Source: Lentisphaerae bacterium GWF2_57_35 (GTDB lineage Bacteria > Verrucomicrobiota > Kiritimatiellia > CAIQIC01 > GWF2-57-35). Taken from it: DNA of 32,386 nt. Below, piece by piece: positions 24,260-32,070 of the stretch; the stretch's first letter is position 1, and each line of letters opens with the position of its first letter. The translations under genes and the position numbers were made by a program. The stretch is taken from NCBI GenBank assembly GCA_001804865.1, contig MHBK01000029.1, forward strand, positions 1 to 32,386. Reading direction: 5' to 3'. The notes under the pieces were generated by a model. That model ran no database searches, was not told the DNA's origin, and saw nothing but the letters and a program-made list of their open reading frames with translations.

Positions 24260-25030
24260 ATGAAAGAAGCACCATCATGGCAATACAATGAGTTCAGGCA
24301 GGTGGGGACCGACTACGACGATCCGGCGCAAGTCGAAGCTTACGACACTCGTCACGCCCAATTCCGGGACATTGATGCCGAGTGCAGCGAGACGCTCGAC
24401 AGACTCGGAGTCACGCCGCAGTCGGCGCTGATTGAGATGGGCACAGGCACGGGGACTCTTGCCATCCATGCGGCCCGCCGGTGTGCGACGGTGTATGCGA
24501 TCGACGTTTCGCGACAAATGCTTGAGTTCGCCCGCCAAAAGGCGGTCGGCGCCGGACTGGGCAACATCGTGTTCTGCCACGGCGGCTTTCTTACTTATGA
24601 TCATGCATACGGGCCCGTCGACGCCATGGCGACCGGCATGGCTTTCCATCATCTGCCGGACTTCTGGAAGGGAATCGCCCTTCGCCGCATGAACAACATG
24701 CTCAAGCTCGGCGGGCAGTTGTACATCAACGACGTCATATTCGAAGATACAAATGTCGCCGCCAACATCTCACGATGGATCACTCATCTTGCCGAAATAG
24801 GCGGAACGAAACTTGGAGACGAGGTCGCTACCCACGTTAGAGAAGAATACTCCACTTTCGACTGGATAATGGATGGCCTGCTCACCAGGGCAGGATTCAA
24901 GATCCAGTCAAAGGAGATACTCGAAGGCGTGATAGGCAAATACCTGTGTGTGAAGGAAAGTGAAGCGGCGCAACCATCGCCGGCAGCATATCCCGACAGA
25001 CGCGCAAACGCGTCCTCCGGGTCTGCCTAG
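24260..25030 (+). CDS. Class I SAM-dependent methyltransferase
   Basis: The product is 256 residues. Motif I is IEMGTGTGTLAIHAA (58-72), with the acidic motif II residue in YAIDVS and a post-motif region MAFHHLPDFWKGIALRRMNNMLKLGGQLYINDV typical of Methyltransf_11/25 enzymes acting on small molecules. The C-terminal part (about 165-235) continues the fold, and a Ser/Pro/Ala tail ends the protein. The N-terminal YDDPAQVEAYDTRHAQFRDID is also typical of this group. The substrate cannot be assigned. No strong ribosome site is seen. A metallophosphoesterase gene follows after 26 bases and is probably in the same operon. Confidence 0.85.
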   Translation: MKEAPSWQYNEFRQVGTDYDDPAQVEAYDTRHAQFRDIDAECSETLDRLGVTPQSALIEMGTGTGTLAIHAARRCATVYAIDVSRQMLEFARQKAVGAGLGNIVFCHGGFLTYDHAYGPVDAMATGMAFHHLPDFWKGIALRRMNNMLKLGGQLYINDVIFEDTNVAANISRWITHLAEIGGTKLGDEVATHVREEYSTFDWIMDGLLTRAGFKIQSKEILEGVIGKYLCVKESEAAQPSPAAYPDRRANASSGSA

Positions 25031-25056
25031 GCGCGTCGTCCACCGAAGATATCAAG

Positions 25057-25950
25057 ATGAAGACGGGTATCCGAAAACTATGGTTGCGCGTGTTGATCTA
25101 CGGAGGGCTGGTTTGCTGCATGGTGGATGCCTTCCTTATTGAACCCCATTGGATCAACATCACCCGGCTCTCCTTCGGCGACCATCCGTCCGTACGGGTT
25201 GTGCACATCAGCGACCTCCACCACAAGGGCAACCGGTCCTATCTCATGCGCATCGTCGCGACCATCAATCAACTGGCGCCGGATGTCGTGTGCTTCACGG
25301 GAGACCTTGTTGAGGATGTGCAATATCTCGATGAGGCACTTGACGCACTTGGCCATATCAACGTGCCGCTTTACGGAGTTCCTGGTAATCACGAATATTG
25401 GAGCGGGGCTTCATTCGACCGAATCGGCGACTGCTTCAGAAAGACGGGCGGGGAATGGCTTGTGGACCGCTCTGCCATCAGCTTAAAGGGAAGACTGCTG
25501 TTGGCAGGACGTTCAGGAAAAGACATTAATATTCGACATGCCGCCTCTGAGCTGGCCATGCCGGGTCAGAGGATAGAGTGGGATCTTGTGCCAGCCGCGA
25601 TTTCAGCTCCTTCCGTTTTTCACAGCACGATAGACAACTCCATTGCCGAGAAGGGGAACTCCTCAACGATTGCGCCAAGGGCCAAACGCATTCTGCTGGC
25701 GCATTATCCCCTCGAGGTCAAAAACATCAAGAACGAGAAATACGATCTCATTCTATCCGGGCACGCACATGGAGGACAGGTGCGCCTGCCTTTTATTGGG
25801 TCGTTGATCGTGCCCTTTGGCGTCGATGGGTATCAAATGGGCGTCTACGCGACGCCGGCTGGACGACTCCATGTGAGTTCCGGCTTGGGAACGTTTTTCT
25901 TGCCGCTCCGATTTTTCTGCAGACCAGAGATTACACTCATCGAAATATAG
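25057..25950 (+). CDS. Membrane-anchored calcineurin-like metallophosphoesterase (YkuE/YaeI-like)
   Basis: The product is 297 residues. Residues about 9-28 are an N-terminal membrane anchor, leaving the catalytic domain in the periplasm or at the membrane face. The two-metal motifs are complete: ISDLHHKG (Asp53, His55), TGDLVED (Asp83), GNHE (110-113), LLAHYP and GHAHGG. This order with an N-terminal anchor matches the YkuE/YaeI group, some of which hydrolyse lipid-linked pyrophosphates such as UDP-2,3-diacylglucosamine. Residues about 155-210 before the fourth motif look longer than usual. Substrate unknown. Confidence 0.9.
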   Translation: MKTGIRKLWLRVLIYGGLVCCMVDAFLIEPHWINITRLSFGDHPSVRVVHISDLHHKGNRSYLMRIVATINQLAPDVVCFTGDLVEDVQYLDEALDALGHINVPLYGVPGNHEYWSGASFDRIGDCFRKTGGEWLVDRSAISLKGRLLLAGRSGKDINIRHAASELAMPGQRIEWDLVPAAISAPSVFHSTIDNSIAEKGNSSTIAPRAKRILLAHYPLEVKNIKNEKYDLILSGHAHGGQVRLPFIGSLIVPFGVDGYQMGVYATPAGRLHVSSGLGTFFLPLRFFCRPEITLIEI

Positions 25951-26024
25951 CCCGTGAAAAAATGAGCATCCACCTGCTCAAGGGCGCTGCACGCCATCGG
26001 GAAAAGCAAATGAAGCGGCTGTAA

Positions 26025-26162
26025 GGGTGCATCTTGACACGGCCTCCGCGCATATGAATAAGAATCCACGTCCTTACGGACGCGGCTACGTAGCCGCCGG
26101 CGTAAGCCGGTGGTTTCTTTCCAGTGCCAGACGTTGAGGAGGGGCCGTGTCAAGGTGCACCC
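26025..26162. repeat. 138-bp element with 20-bp terminal inverted repeats and three internal hairpins
   Basis: GGGTGCATCTTGACACGGCC (26025-26044) faces GGCCGTGTCAAGGTGCACCC (26143-26162), matching at 19 of 20 positions. Inside are CGTCC/GGACG, the perfect palindrome GCGGCTACGTAGCCGC and CCGGC/GCCGG. It resembles a small non-autonomous mobile element and lies between the convergent metallophosphoesterase and PilZ genes. Confidence 0.8.
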
Positions 26163-26182
26163 AGGCTGTAGTGAAGTGGGCG

Positions 26183-26677
26183 TTAGGTTAAGAGGCGCAA
26201 TTCATCGCTCATACACGAAACCCACGATTGCATGGCTCTCACCGGATAGTCGCGAAGCCGAATGCCCACGCGATAACTGTCGCTCTCGTCTTTCGATGGC
26301 TTGCACCAGACCACATCGCCCCGCAGTACAAGATGACGTTTGTGCGAGCCGTTGTAGGGATTGATCCAAATCTTAAGGGCGGTGTCGACCGCCAAGGGGA
26401 TCGTCGTTTGGACCTGTAACCCCACCATCGATTTATCACACACCTTGGCCTGAATTCGATGGAGTCCGAAAAGCCCTGACCATGCATTTCGAAGCACGAC
26501 CACGTCGATCAGGGATCCGCTTAACAACCGCCTATTCTGCCGTTTTTCCGCCCATTGTCTTCCGTGAAACATAACGCCCCATATCATTATGCCGTGGGCG
26601 ACCGGAAAAGCTTCCCACGGAAGCTTTCCGGCAAGCCGCCATTTGAAAATTCGTTGGTCTTCGTTTCGAAAAATCAT
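26183..26677 (-). CDS. PilZ-domain protein, probable cyclic di-GMP receptor
   Basis: The product is 164 residues from ATG at 26677, with AGAGG eight bases upstream; an in-frame TTG two codons earlier lacks support. The PilZ binding motifs are visible: RQNRR (46-50, RxxxR) and DKSMVG (81-86, DxSxxG), followed by beta-strands with LRGDVVWCKPSKDESDSYRVGIRLRDY typical of the domain. PilZ proteins bind cyclic di-GMP and control motility, polysaccharide secretion or pili. It stands alone, so its partner is unknown. Confidence 0.8.
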   Translation of the reverse strand: MIFRNEDQRIFKWRLAGKLPWEAFPVAHGIMIWGVMFHGRQWAEKRQNRRLLSGSLIDVVVLRNAWSGLFGLHRIQAKVCDKSMVGLQVQTTIPLAVDTALKIWINPYNGSHKRHLVLRGDVVWCKPSKDESDSYRVGIRLRDYPVRAMQSWVSCMSDELRLLT

Positions 26678-26683
26678 GGGCAA

Positions 26684-26955
26684 GCCTCTTAGCCCTACGG
26701 GCTTGCCATGCTTGTTTCGCTAGGGAGCCTAGGGGAAGAGGCCGGAAGAGTCAACCGAGTTTCGCAGAGACCCAACCCATTGTAATTATGAGGAACAAGA
26801 ACGGCCGCTTCGCAGCGGTGGAAGGAGTGGGTTGTGCATAGTCGCCTCGCAGGCGCAGCCATTGATAAGAGCAAAAACTGACTTATAATTAGAAATTGGT
26901 CATCTGCATAAATTAAAGGGCGAGGAATTCAACGAGAGATCGAAGGGAGGCTCAT
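26684..26955. other. Intergenic region with paired hairpins
   Basis: No gene is visible. CAACCCA (near 26773) and TGGGTTG (near 26827) form an inverted repeat around CCGCTTCGCAGCGG, and CGCCTCGCAGGCG follows, so two hairpins with TTCGCA/TCGCA loops again lie side by side. The promoters of the two divergent genes should be here; none was identified. Confidence 0.5.
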
Positions 26956-26991
26956 ATGTTAATTGCTGCACTCGTCGTTAAGCCGGAGTGA
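26956..26991 (+). CDS. Possible 11-codon leader peptide upstream of the ferric-reductase-like gene
   Basis: An excellent ribosome site (AAGGGAGG) precedes ATG at 26956 by five bases. The frame encodes MLIAALVVKPE and stops at 26989-26991, five bases before the start of the main gene, whose own GGAG site lies inside this small frame. That arrangement suggests translational coupling. It could also be chance or mark a different true start region. Confidence 0.45.
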   Translation: MLIAALVVKPE

Positions 26992-26996
26992 TTCAA

Positions 26997-28316
26997 ATGC
27001 GAACTGCCTTACCGTCCAGGGTTGTCGGATGTTTGCTGGCCTGCTCGTATGCGCTGATAGCGACGGGCCCGTTTCTTCTCGCCTTGCTTATGAAGACTCA
27101 CTCGTTTTCGCCGGCTCGGGAGATGGGCCTGGCCCTGGGCCTGCTTGGCTTTCCCGTCCTGGCCCTGCAGCCGGTTCTCGCAAGCCGGGTCCGCGCGGCT
27201 GACCGGGCCTTCGGCTTGAATACCCTCTACGTCTTTCACAAGACGATGGCGATGCTCGCCGGTTGCCTCTTGATCGCGCATCCGTTCCTTCTCGCGGCCG
27301 ATCCCGCTATTGGATGGAATTTGCTGACGAGCGTCAAACACCCGTGGTTCATCCTCCTGGGCCAAGTCAGCCTGCTGGCGCTGGCGGCCCTCCTTGTGAC
27401 ATCGCTTCTTCGCAAGGAACTCCATCTAAGTTACGAGCGGTGGCGGTCGGCGCATAACGCACTGGCGGTCGTCGTTCTTGCCGGAGGATTTATCCACAGC
27501 TTCTACGCCGGTTCGGACCTTCAGCGTTGGCCCATGAGAACGCTCTGGATGCTGCTGGCCGTGCTGACGGCGGCGGCCTATGCCTGTCACAAGTTGATCG
27601 GTCCGCGGCAACGACGGGCCCATCCGTTCCGGATAGCCGGGGTTTCCCGCGAGAATCGCCAGGTCTGGACCTTGACGCTGGCTCCCGCGCCCGGCGTTGA
27701 GGGTTTGGACTATTTGCCCGGTCAGTTTCAGTTTCTGACCTTTCGATCCGAGGAGCACCCCTTCACCATCTCCTCCAGTCCTACAACGACGGGAGGGCAC
27801 AGCGCCACCATCAAGGAATCCGGCGATTTCACTTCCGGAATCGGCCGGCTGCAGGTTGGCGATTCGGTTGGCGTGCAGGGTCCGTTCGGACGTTTTTCGT
27901 ATCTCCTTTATCCCGACGAAGAGGATTTGGTCTTTATTGGCGGAGGCATTGGCATTACGCCGCTGATCGGCATGCTCCGGCACATGCGCGATACGGCCGC
28001 CCGTAAAAAGGCGATCCTGCTCTGGGGCAATAGAACCGAAGAGGACATCCTGTTTCGCGAGGAACTGGACGGCATGGCGGCCGCCGTGCAGCCCGCTTTA
28101 CGCGTCGTTCACGTTCTGAGCCGGCCCGGCCCAGCCTGGAAAGGCGAGCGAGGCCGCGTAGATCTGGAGTTGATTCGTCGTTACGCGCCGTCATTCGCCG
28201 ACGGTGCGGCCTTCTATATTTGCGGACCTCCCGCCATGATCGATAGTCTGGCGAGTCAACTGAATCGAGCCGGGACGCCGCCCGCAAAACTGCATACCGA
28301 ACGCTTCGATTTGTAA
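26997..28316 (+). CDS. Ferric-reductase-like membrane flavocytochrome
   Basis: The ATG at 26997 is preferred, with GGAG eight bases upstream; a GTG at 26988 overlaps the leader ORF. The product is 439 residues. Residues 1-200 hold about six membrane segments with four histidines, His81, His95, His153 and His167, spaced 14 apart in pairs, which fits two b-type hemes. The cytoplasmic half has the FAD motif HPFTISS (254-260), the NAD(P) motif GGGIGITP (315-322) and CGPPAMID (from 409). This matches the NOX/ferric reductase superfamily: electrons pass from NAD(P)H through FAD and hemes across the membrane, to ferric iron or oxygen. There is no EF-hand, so it is closer to bacterial ferric reductases. 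Acceptor not proven. Confidence 0.9.
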   Translation: MRTALPSRVVGCLLACSYALIATGPFLLALLMKTHSFSPAREMGLALGLLGFPVLALQPVLASRVRAADRAFGLNTLYVFHKTMAMLAGCLLIAHPFLLAADPAIGWNLLTSVKHPWFILLGQVSLLALAALLVTSLLRKELHLSYERWRSAHNALAVVVLAGGFIHSFYAGSDLQRWPMRTLWMLLAVLTAAAYACHKLIGPRQRRAHPFRIAGVSRENRQVWTLTLAPAPGVEGLDYLPGQFQFLTFRSEEHPFTISSSPTTTGGHSATIKESGDFTSGIGRLQVGDSVGVQGPFGRFSYLLYPDEEDLVFIGGGIGITPLIGMLRHMRDTAARKKAILLWGNRTEEDILFREELDGMAAAVQPALRVVHVLSRPGPAWKGERGRVDLELIRRYAPSFADGAAFYICGPPAMIDSLASQLNRAGTPPAKLHTERFDL

Positions 28317-28366
28317 GACCGCTTATTTCTTCAACATCGCCTGGTCCGAAATCGGGTCCGAAATCG

Positions 28367-29505
28367 GGGTCAGCCCTTAAGATAAAACTTAACGAGCCGC
28401 CCTCTTCCGGCTTTCTGTCGGCTTGAGCATCCCTTCCAGCCTTGTGCGGACCAGGCTCACCCGCCGGGCCAATTTCTTGTCGCCGGCCAACTTGGCAGAC
28501 ATCCGCCGAACATTCTGGCTAATCGCCGCACCGCTGCCGACCTTCAATAGGCCAGCCACTTCGCGCTGTGTCACGCCCGCATACTGCCCCAGGAGCTTCG
28601 CCGCCACTCCACGTAGAGCACAGTTCCGGCGGCGCTTCCTGAATTCCTCCTTCGGGACTTCCAGCACCTCCGCCAAGGTCCTTAATACGGTTTCCGGCTC
28701 CAATAGCCGGGTGGTTCGCCGAAAGGAGACATCCTCCGGCTTCTTGTGCTTCTTGAGCAGTTCGTCGTATCGCTCATTCACCCAGGTTCGAAAGCCCTCC
28801 CCTCCAATACAGCCTGGCGAAGCCTTCAAGACCGCCTTCAATTCCTCGTCGTCCTCGGCCAAATCGCTCTCCACATACTCGCGATAGCGCCGCGGCCATG
28901 CCCGCCGTTTCCCACTCATTTCAGAGAGCACCGGGCCATACTCGACATACTCCAAGGGCTTTTCCTTCCCCATGTAGCCGCCGTAACTGCTCCATCGGTA
29001 CGAGCGCAGGTACTCGAGCTTCTCCTGTACCGGCAAATCCTTTACCGGCCCCACCCACACCGGATTCAAATGCACATATCGCGAGAGCTTCAGCAAATAC
29101 TCCTCCCCATCAACCAGTTTGGCCTTGTACCTCCCATCCACCAAATGCCCATGCCGATGGTGACGTAAATTGAAGTAAACCGTGTAGGCCGTCGTCAACG
29201 ATTGCATAAACCGGCCACAGTTTCCTTTCGGCGTCTCCAGGACCAGGTGGAAGTGATTGCTCATCAATACAAACAGGTACAACCGGATTCCAAACTGCTC
29301 CACCCGATCCGCCAGCACCCCCAAGAACCGCTCCCGATCCGCATCATCCTCGAAAAGCAGGTTCTCCTCTCGCTTCCAATCCCCCAGCATCCTCACCGTC
29401 ACGTGATAGATCGCCCCCGCATATTCAATTCTCAGTTTTCGTGCCATGGATGGAATCTATCACAGGACGTGCCTTGCCGCTATCTTTTATCTTAAGGGCT
29501 GACCC
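28367..29505 (-). mobile_element. Transposase unit bounded by perfect 21-bp inverted repeats
   Basis: GGGTCAGCCCTTAAG plus GATAAA-type end (28367-28387) is the exact reverse complement of 29485-29505. The 1.1 kb between them holds only the tyrosine transposase gene. Outside the left end are two tandem copies of GGTCCGAAATCG (28343-28366) leading into GGGGTCA. No target-site duplication is obvious. Confidence 0.8.
28389..29447 (-). CDS. REP-associated tyrosine transposase (RAYT, Y1/IS200-like)
   Basis: The product is 352 residues. The N-terminal half is the Y1 transposase domain: MARKLRIEYAGAIYHVTVR start, HUH-type metal site NHFHLVLE (His65, His67) and RYVHLNPV with candidate nucleophile Tyr124. 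Typical members are about 150-230 residues, so the C-terminal half is extra. Residues about 252-320 (LRGVAAKLLGQYAGVTQREVAGLLKVGS...) follow the helix pattern of the DnaA domain IV and probably bind DNA. Such enzymes cut single-stranded palindromes and are thought to spread REP repeats. No ribosome site is visible. The gene is intact and lies inside perfect inverted repeats. Confidence 0.92.
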   Translation of the reverse strand: MARKLRIEYAGAIYHVTVRMLGDWKREENLLFEDDADRERFLGVLADRVEQFGIRLYLFVLMSNHFHLVLETPKGNCGRFMQSLTTAYTVYFNLRHHRHGHLVDGRYKAKLVDGEEYLLKLSRYVHLNPVWVGPVKDLPVQEKLEYLRSYRWSSYGGYMGKEKPLEYVEYGPVLSEMSGKRRAWPRRYREYVESDLAEDDEELKAVLKASPGCIGGEGFRTWVNERYDELLKKHKKPEDVSFRRTTRLLEPETVLRTLAEVLEVPKEEFRKRRRNCALRGVAAKLLGQYAGVTQREVAGLLKVGSGAAISQNVRRMSAKLAGDKKLARRVSLVRTRLEGMLKPTESRKRAAR

Positions 29506-29598
29506 TGGAATCCGCGCATGGCGGATCGAACGGAGTCGATCTGTGAGGGCCTGGCCCACGATCTTACGTTGCAGAAGCCCCTTCGATCAAGCCTTGCG

Positions 29599-32070
29599 CT
29601 ACTTCAACTGGGCCTTAAGCGCGTCGAGCTCTTGTCGGAGTTCGGCATTTTCCGTCCGCAGTTCCTGGACCATTTCGTAAAGGCCCTGGATCGCGGAGAA
29701 CGCCACGCCGTCGGCATCGACCGTGGCAATGCCCTTGGGATCTTCCCCCACGCCGAAGGCCGCGTGAAAATCCTGCGCGATGGGGCCGATATGTCGGATG
29801 GAGGCATCCTGCGCCTTGTAGCGCCAGGTGGCGACGGGCAAGGCCGCCACTTTCTCCAAAACCGCCCGGCTGTTCACGGGTTCGAACCCGGTCTTCATGT
29901 CGCGGTCGCTGAGCGTATTCCAGGACCCGGAACCGGAATGCAGCCGAACGCCCGCGGTGGCGTTGCCGGCGCCGTCTATGGCGGTCACGAAGCGGAAGCC
30001 GCCGGTAGCCCTGGCATTGAACTGATTATTGCTCTCGGAGGGGAAATCGAAGTCGTTGGAGTCGGCCCAAACGTGCGCGCCGGCGTGCATCGCATGCGCG
30101 CGACGGCCGGCGGCCGAGGCGTAGGCGGCATTGTCGCCAACGACATTTCCGAAACCGCCTCCGATGACCGCGTATTCCGCGTTATCCAGAATCCAACACC
30201 AACGACCGCCGCCAACGGTAGCGCAAATGCTATTTGTTCCAATGATGCCGTTGTGCCCACCGCCGATGGCGGCCCACGAAGAGTCGTCGCCGATCCTGGA
30301 CATATTGCCTCCGCCAATCGTGGCATCGGAGGATCGAGCCCCAATGCGGTTGCCTTTGCCGCCGGCGATGACGGAGTTGGTGCTTGCCCTGCCGATCCAA
30401 TTCGAGTCCCCGCCGCCCACGACGCAGGAATGGGCCCAATCGCCCACCCCATTTTTAATTCCTCCGCCGATAACGGAATAGTGAGCGTTCGTTCCCAGCT
30501 CGTTGCCAAGTCCGCCGCCAATGCTGCACTGCCACGAATCGGCGCCGATTTCGTTGGCATTGCCGCCGGCAATGGTACCGAACGAGGCTTCTTCTCGAAT
30601 AGCGTTGTACAACCCTCCGCCGATGGTCGCGCTGACGGCATCCATGTAAATGATGTTGCCCTCTCCACCGGCAATGCTGCCGCACGCGTCGTCGTGAATC
30701 GCGTTCATGAAGCCGCCGGCAATGGTCGACCGCCAGACGTTTGCCCCCACCCGGTTGTCCCGACCGCCGCCGATGACCACATCCTGCGTGTTGGTGCCGA
30801 TGGTGTTGTTGCGGCCGCCGGCGATGACGGCATAGAGAGCGACGTTTTCCACACGATTGCTATCGCCGCCGCCGATGGCCGAGGACTTTGCGGCCTCGGC
30901 GACGCAATTGTTTTGGCCGCCGGCGATGACGGAGTTGGTGGCCCCGTCGGCCACGCGATTCGCCATGCCGCCGCCAATGAAGCCGGCCCGAGAAAGCACC
31001 AGATTGCTTCGTCCGCCGGCGACCGTCGCATACGCGGGCTGCGCTTGATTGAATGCCCCGCCGCCGACGGCCGCCGCTTCGGCGTCCATTGCGTTGCCTG
31101 AGTCGTTGCCCGCCAGGTTACCCAAGCCACCGCCGATCGTTCCATAGTTGTCGGTGACCCGGTTGGGATTCTCGTCCCACAATCCGCCGCCGCCGGCGAT
31201 CGTACCTCCCACGGCCAACGGGTTTACCTCGTTACTCCGGGCGCCGCCGGTAATGCTCGGCGAGGTATAGGTTCCATCCAGCCGAACGACACGTTGACTG
31301 TTCGCGTACAGGTCGAACGGCCTCAAGTCCGTGGTACCCACAAAATGCGCGCCGGGCGTCGTCCCCGCGTTGCCGTCGGTCGCCCAAAACGTGTTGGTCG
31401 CGACGTCCGCGTTGGAGATGGTCCCGTCGACAATCTTGTCGCCGGTGACCGCGTTCACGGCCAGCTCTGCGTTGGAGACCGCGTTATCGGCCAGCTTGGA
31501 GGCATCGATGACGTTGTTGGCGATATGCTGAGCCTGTACGATGCCCGCGCCGATCTTATTACCCGTCACGGAACCGTTGGCCAGTTTGCTCTCCGCCACC
31601 TCGCCGTCCACGATGTGATGGTCGTAGATTTGGTTGTCGGCAATGTGGATGGAGCGTATCGCGCCCTCGGGCACGCCCGACGCAAAGCGGGCGAAGCCCA
31701 CGGTTGCAAGTCGCTCGCGAGGCGCAAGCGCATGGGCGCCGATGACGACTTCCACCCACACCTGCGTCTGAAAAAGCGCGTTGTCCAGCGAGCCCCAGGT
31801 CACGTTGTCTCCGATATAGGTGGAGTACAACCCATCCACGACGCTGACGGTCCCGGAGTCCTCGCAGAACGGCCAACCCGAGCCGCTCCCCGTGGGAGCA
31901 TCCCACAAACGGAAGGTCATCTCGACCGTTCCGCTATACAGGTTGGTGCCGTTCACCAAGCGACCTTGGTAGTTGATCAGTTCCGGAATGGTCTGCCCCT
32001 GCCCATGGAGCGAGAGAAGAACGACAAGCGCGAAAACAAGAGACGACCCAGCGATGCGACACAGCTTCAT
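29599..32070 (-). CDS. Secreted head-repeat fibre with self-cleaving S74 chaperone domain
   Basis: The product is 823 residues from an ATG preceded by AAGGAGG. Residues 1-25 are a signal peptide. About 30-130 (INYQGRLVNGTNLYSGTVEMTFRLWD) is a domain seen in other tail-fibre-domain proteins. Residues 140-227 are short repeats of KLANGSV/DGTI type. Residues 291-652 hold 21 units of about 17 residues beginning I(G/A)GGxxN, like YadA-type head repeats, which form trimeric beta-rolls. From Ser721 (SDRDMK) to about 790 is a peptidase S74 intramolecular chaperone, with HIGPIAQDFHAAF; cleavage before Ser721 is expected by analogy with endosialidases. Residues 792-823 are a coiled coil. No phage gene is nearby, so this is probably a cell-surface trimer. 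Confidence 0.88.
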   Translation of the reverse strand: MKLCRIAGSSLVFALVVLLSLHGQGQTIPELINYQGRLVNGTNLYSGTVEMTFRLWDAPTGSGSGWPFCEDSGTVSVVDGLYSTYIGDNVTWGSLDNALFQTQVWVEVVIGAHALAPRERLATVGFARFASGVPEGAIRSIHIADNQIYDHHIVDGEVAESKLANGSVTGNKIGAGIVQAQHIANNVIDASKLADNAVSNAELAVNAVTGDKIVDGTISNADVATNTFWATDGNAGTTPGAHFVGTTDLRPFDLYANSQRVVRLDGTYTSPSITGGARSNEVNPLAVGGTIAGGGGLWDENPNRVTDNYGTIGGGLGNLAGNDSGNAMDAEAAAVGGGAFNQAQPAYATVAGGRSNLVLSRAGFIGGGMANRVADGATNSVIAGGQNNCVAEAAKSSAIGGGDSNRVENVALYAVIAGGRNNTIGTNTQDVVIGGGRDNRVGANVWRSTIAGGFMNAIHDDACGSIAGGEGNIIYMDAVSATIGGGLYNAIREEASFGTIAGGNANEIGADSWQCSIGGGLGNELGTNAHYSVIGGGIKNGVGDWAHSCVVGGGDSNWIGRASTNSVIAGGKGNRIGARSSDATIGGGNMSRIGDDSSWAAIGGGHNGIIGTNSICATVGGGRWCWILDNAEYAVIGGGFGNVVGDNAAYASAAGRRAHAMHAGAHVWADSNDFDFPSESNNQFNARATGGFRFVTAIDGAGNATAGVRLHSGSGSWNTLSDRDMKTGFEPVNSRAVLEKVAALPVATWRYKAQDASIRHIGPIAQDFHAAFGVGEDPKGIATVDADGVAFSAIQGLYEMVQELRTENAELRQELDALKAQLK

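Noticed and set aside
29518..31101. Long plus-strand open frame of 527 codons
   Set aside because: It is antisense to the Gly-rich repeat array of the fibre gene and consists of low-complexity repeats.
29599..32070. Prophage remnant
   Set aside because: Apart from the S74 domain there are no structural, lysis or integration genes, and the protein has a signal peptide.
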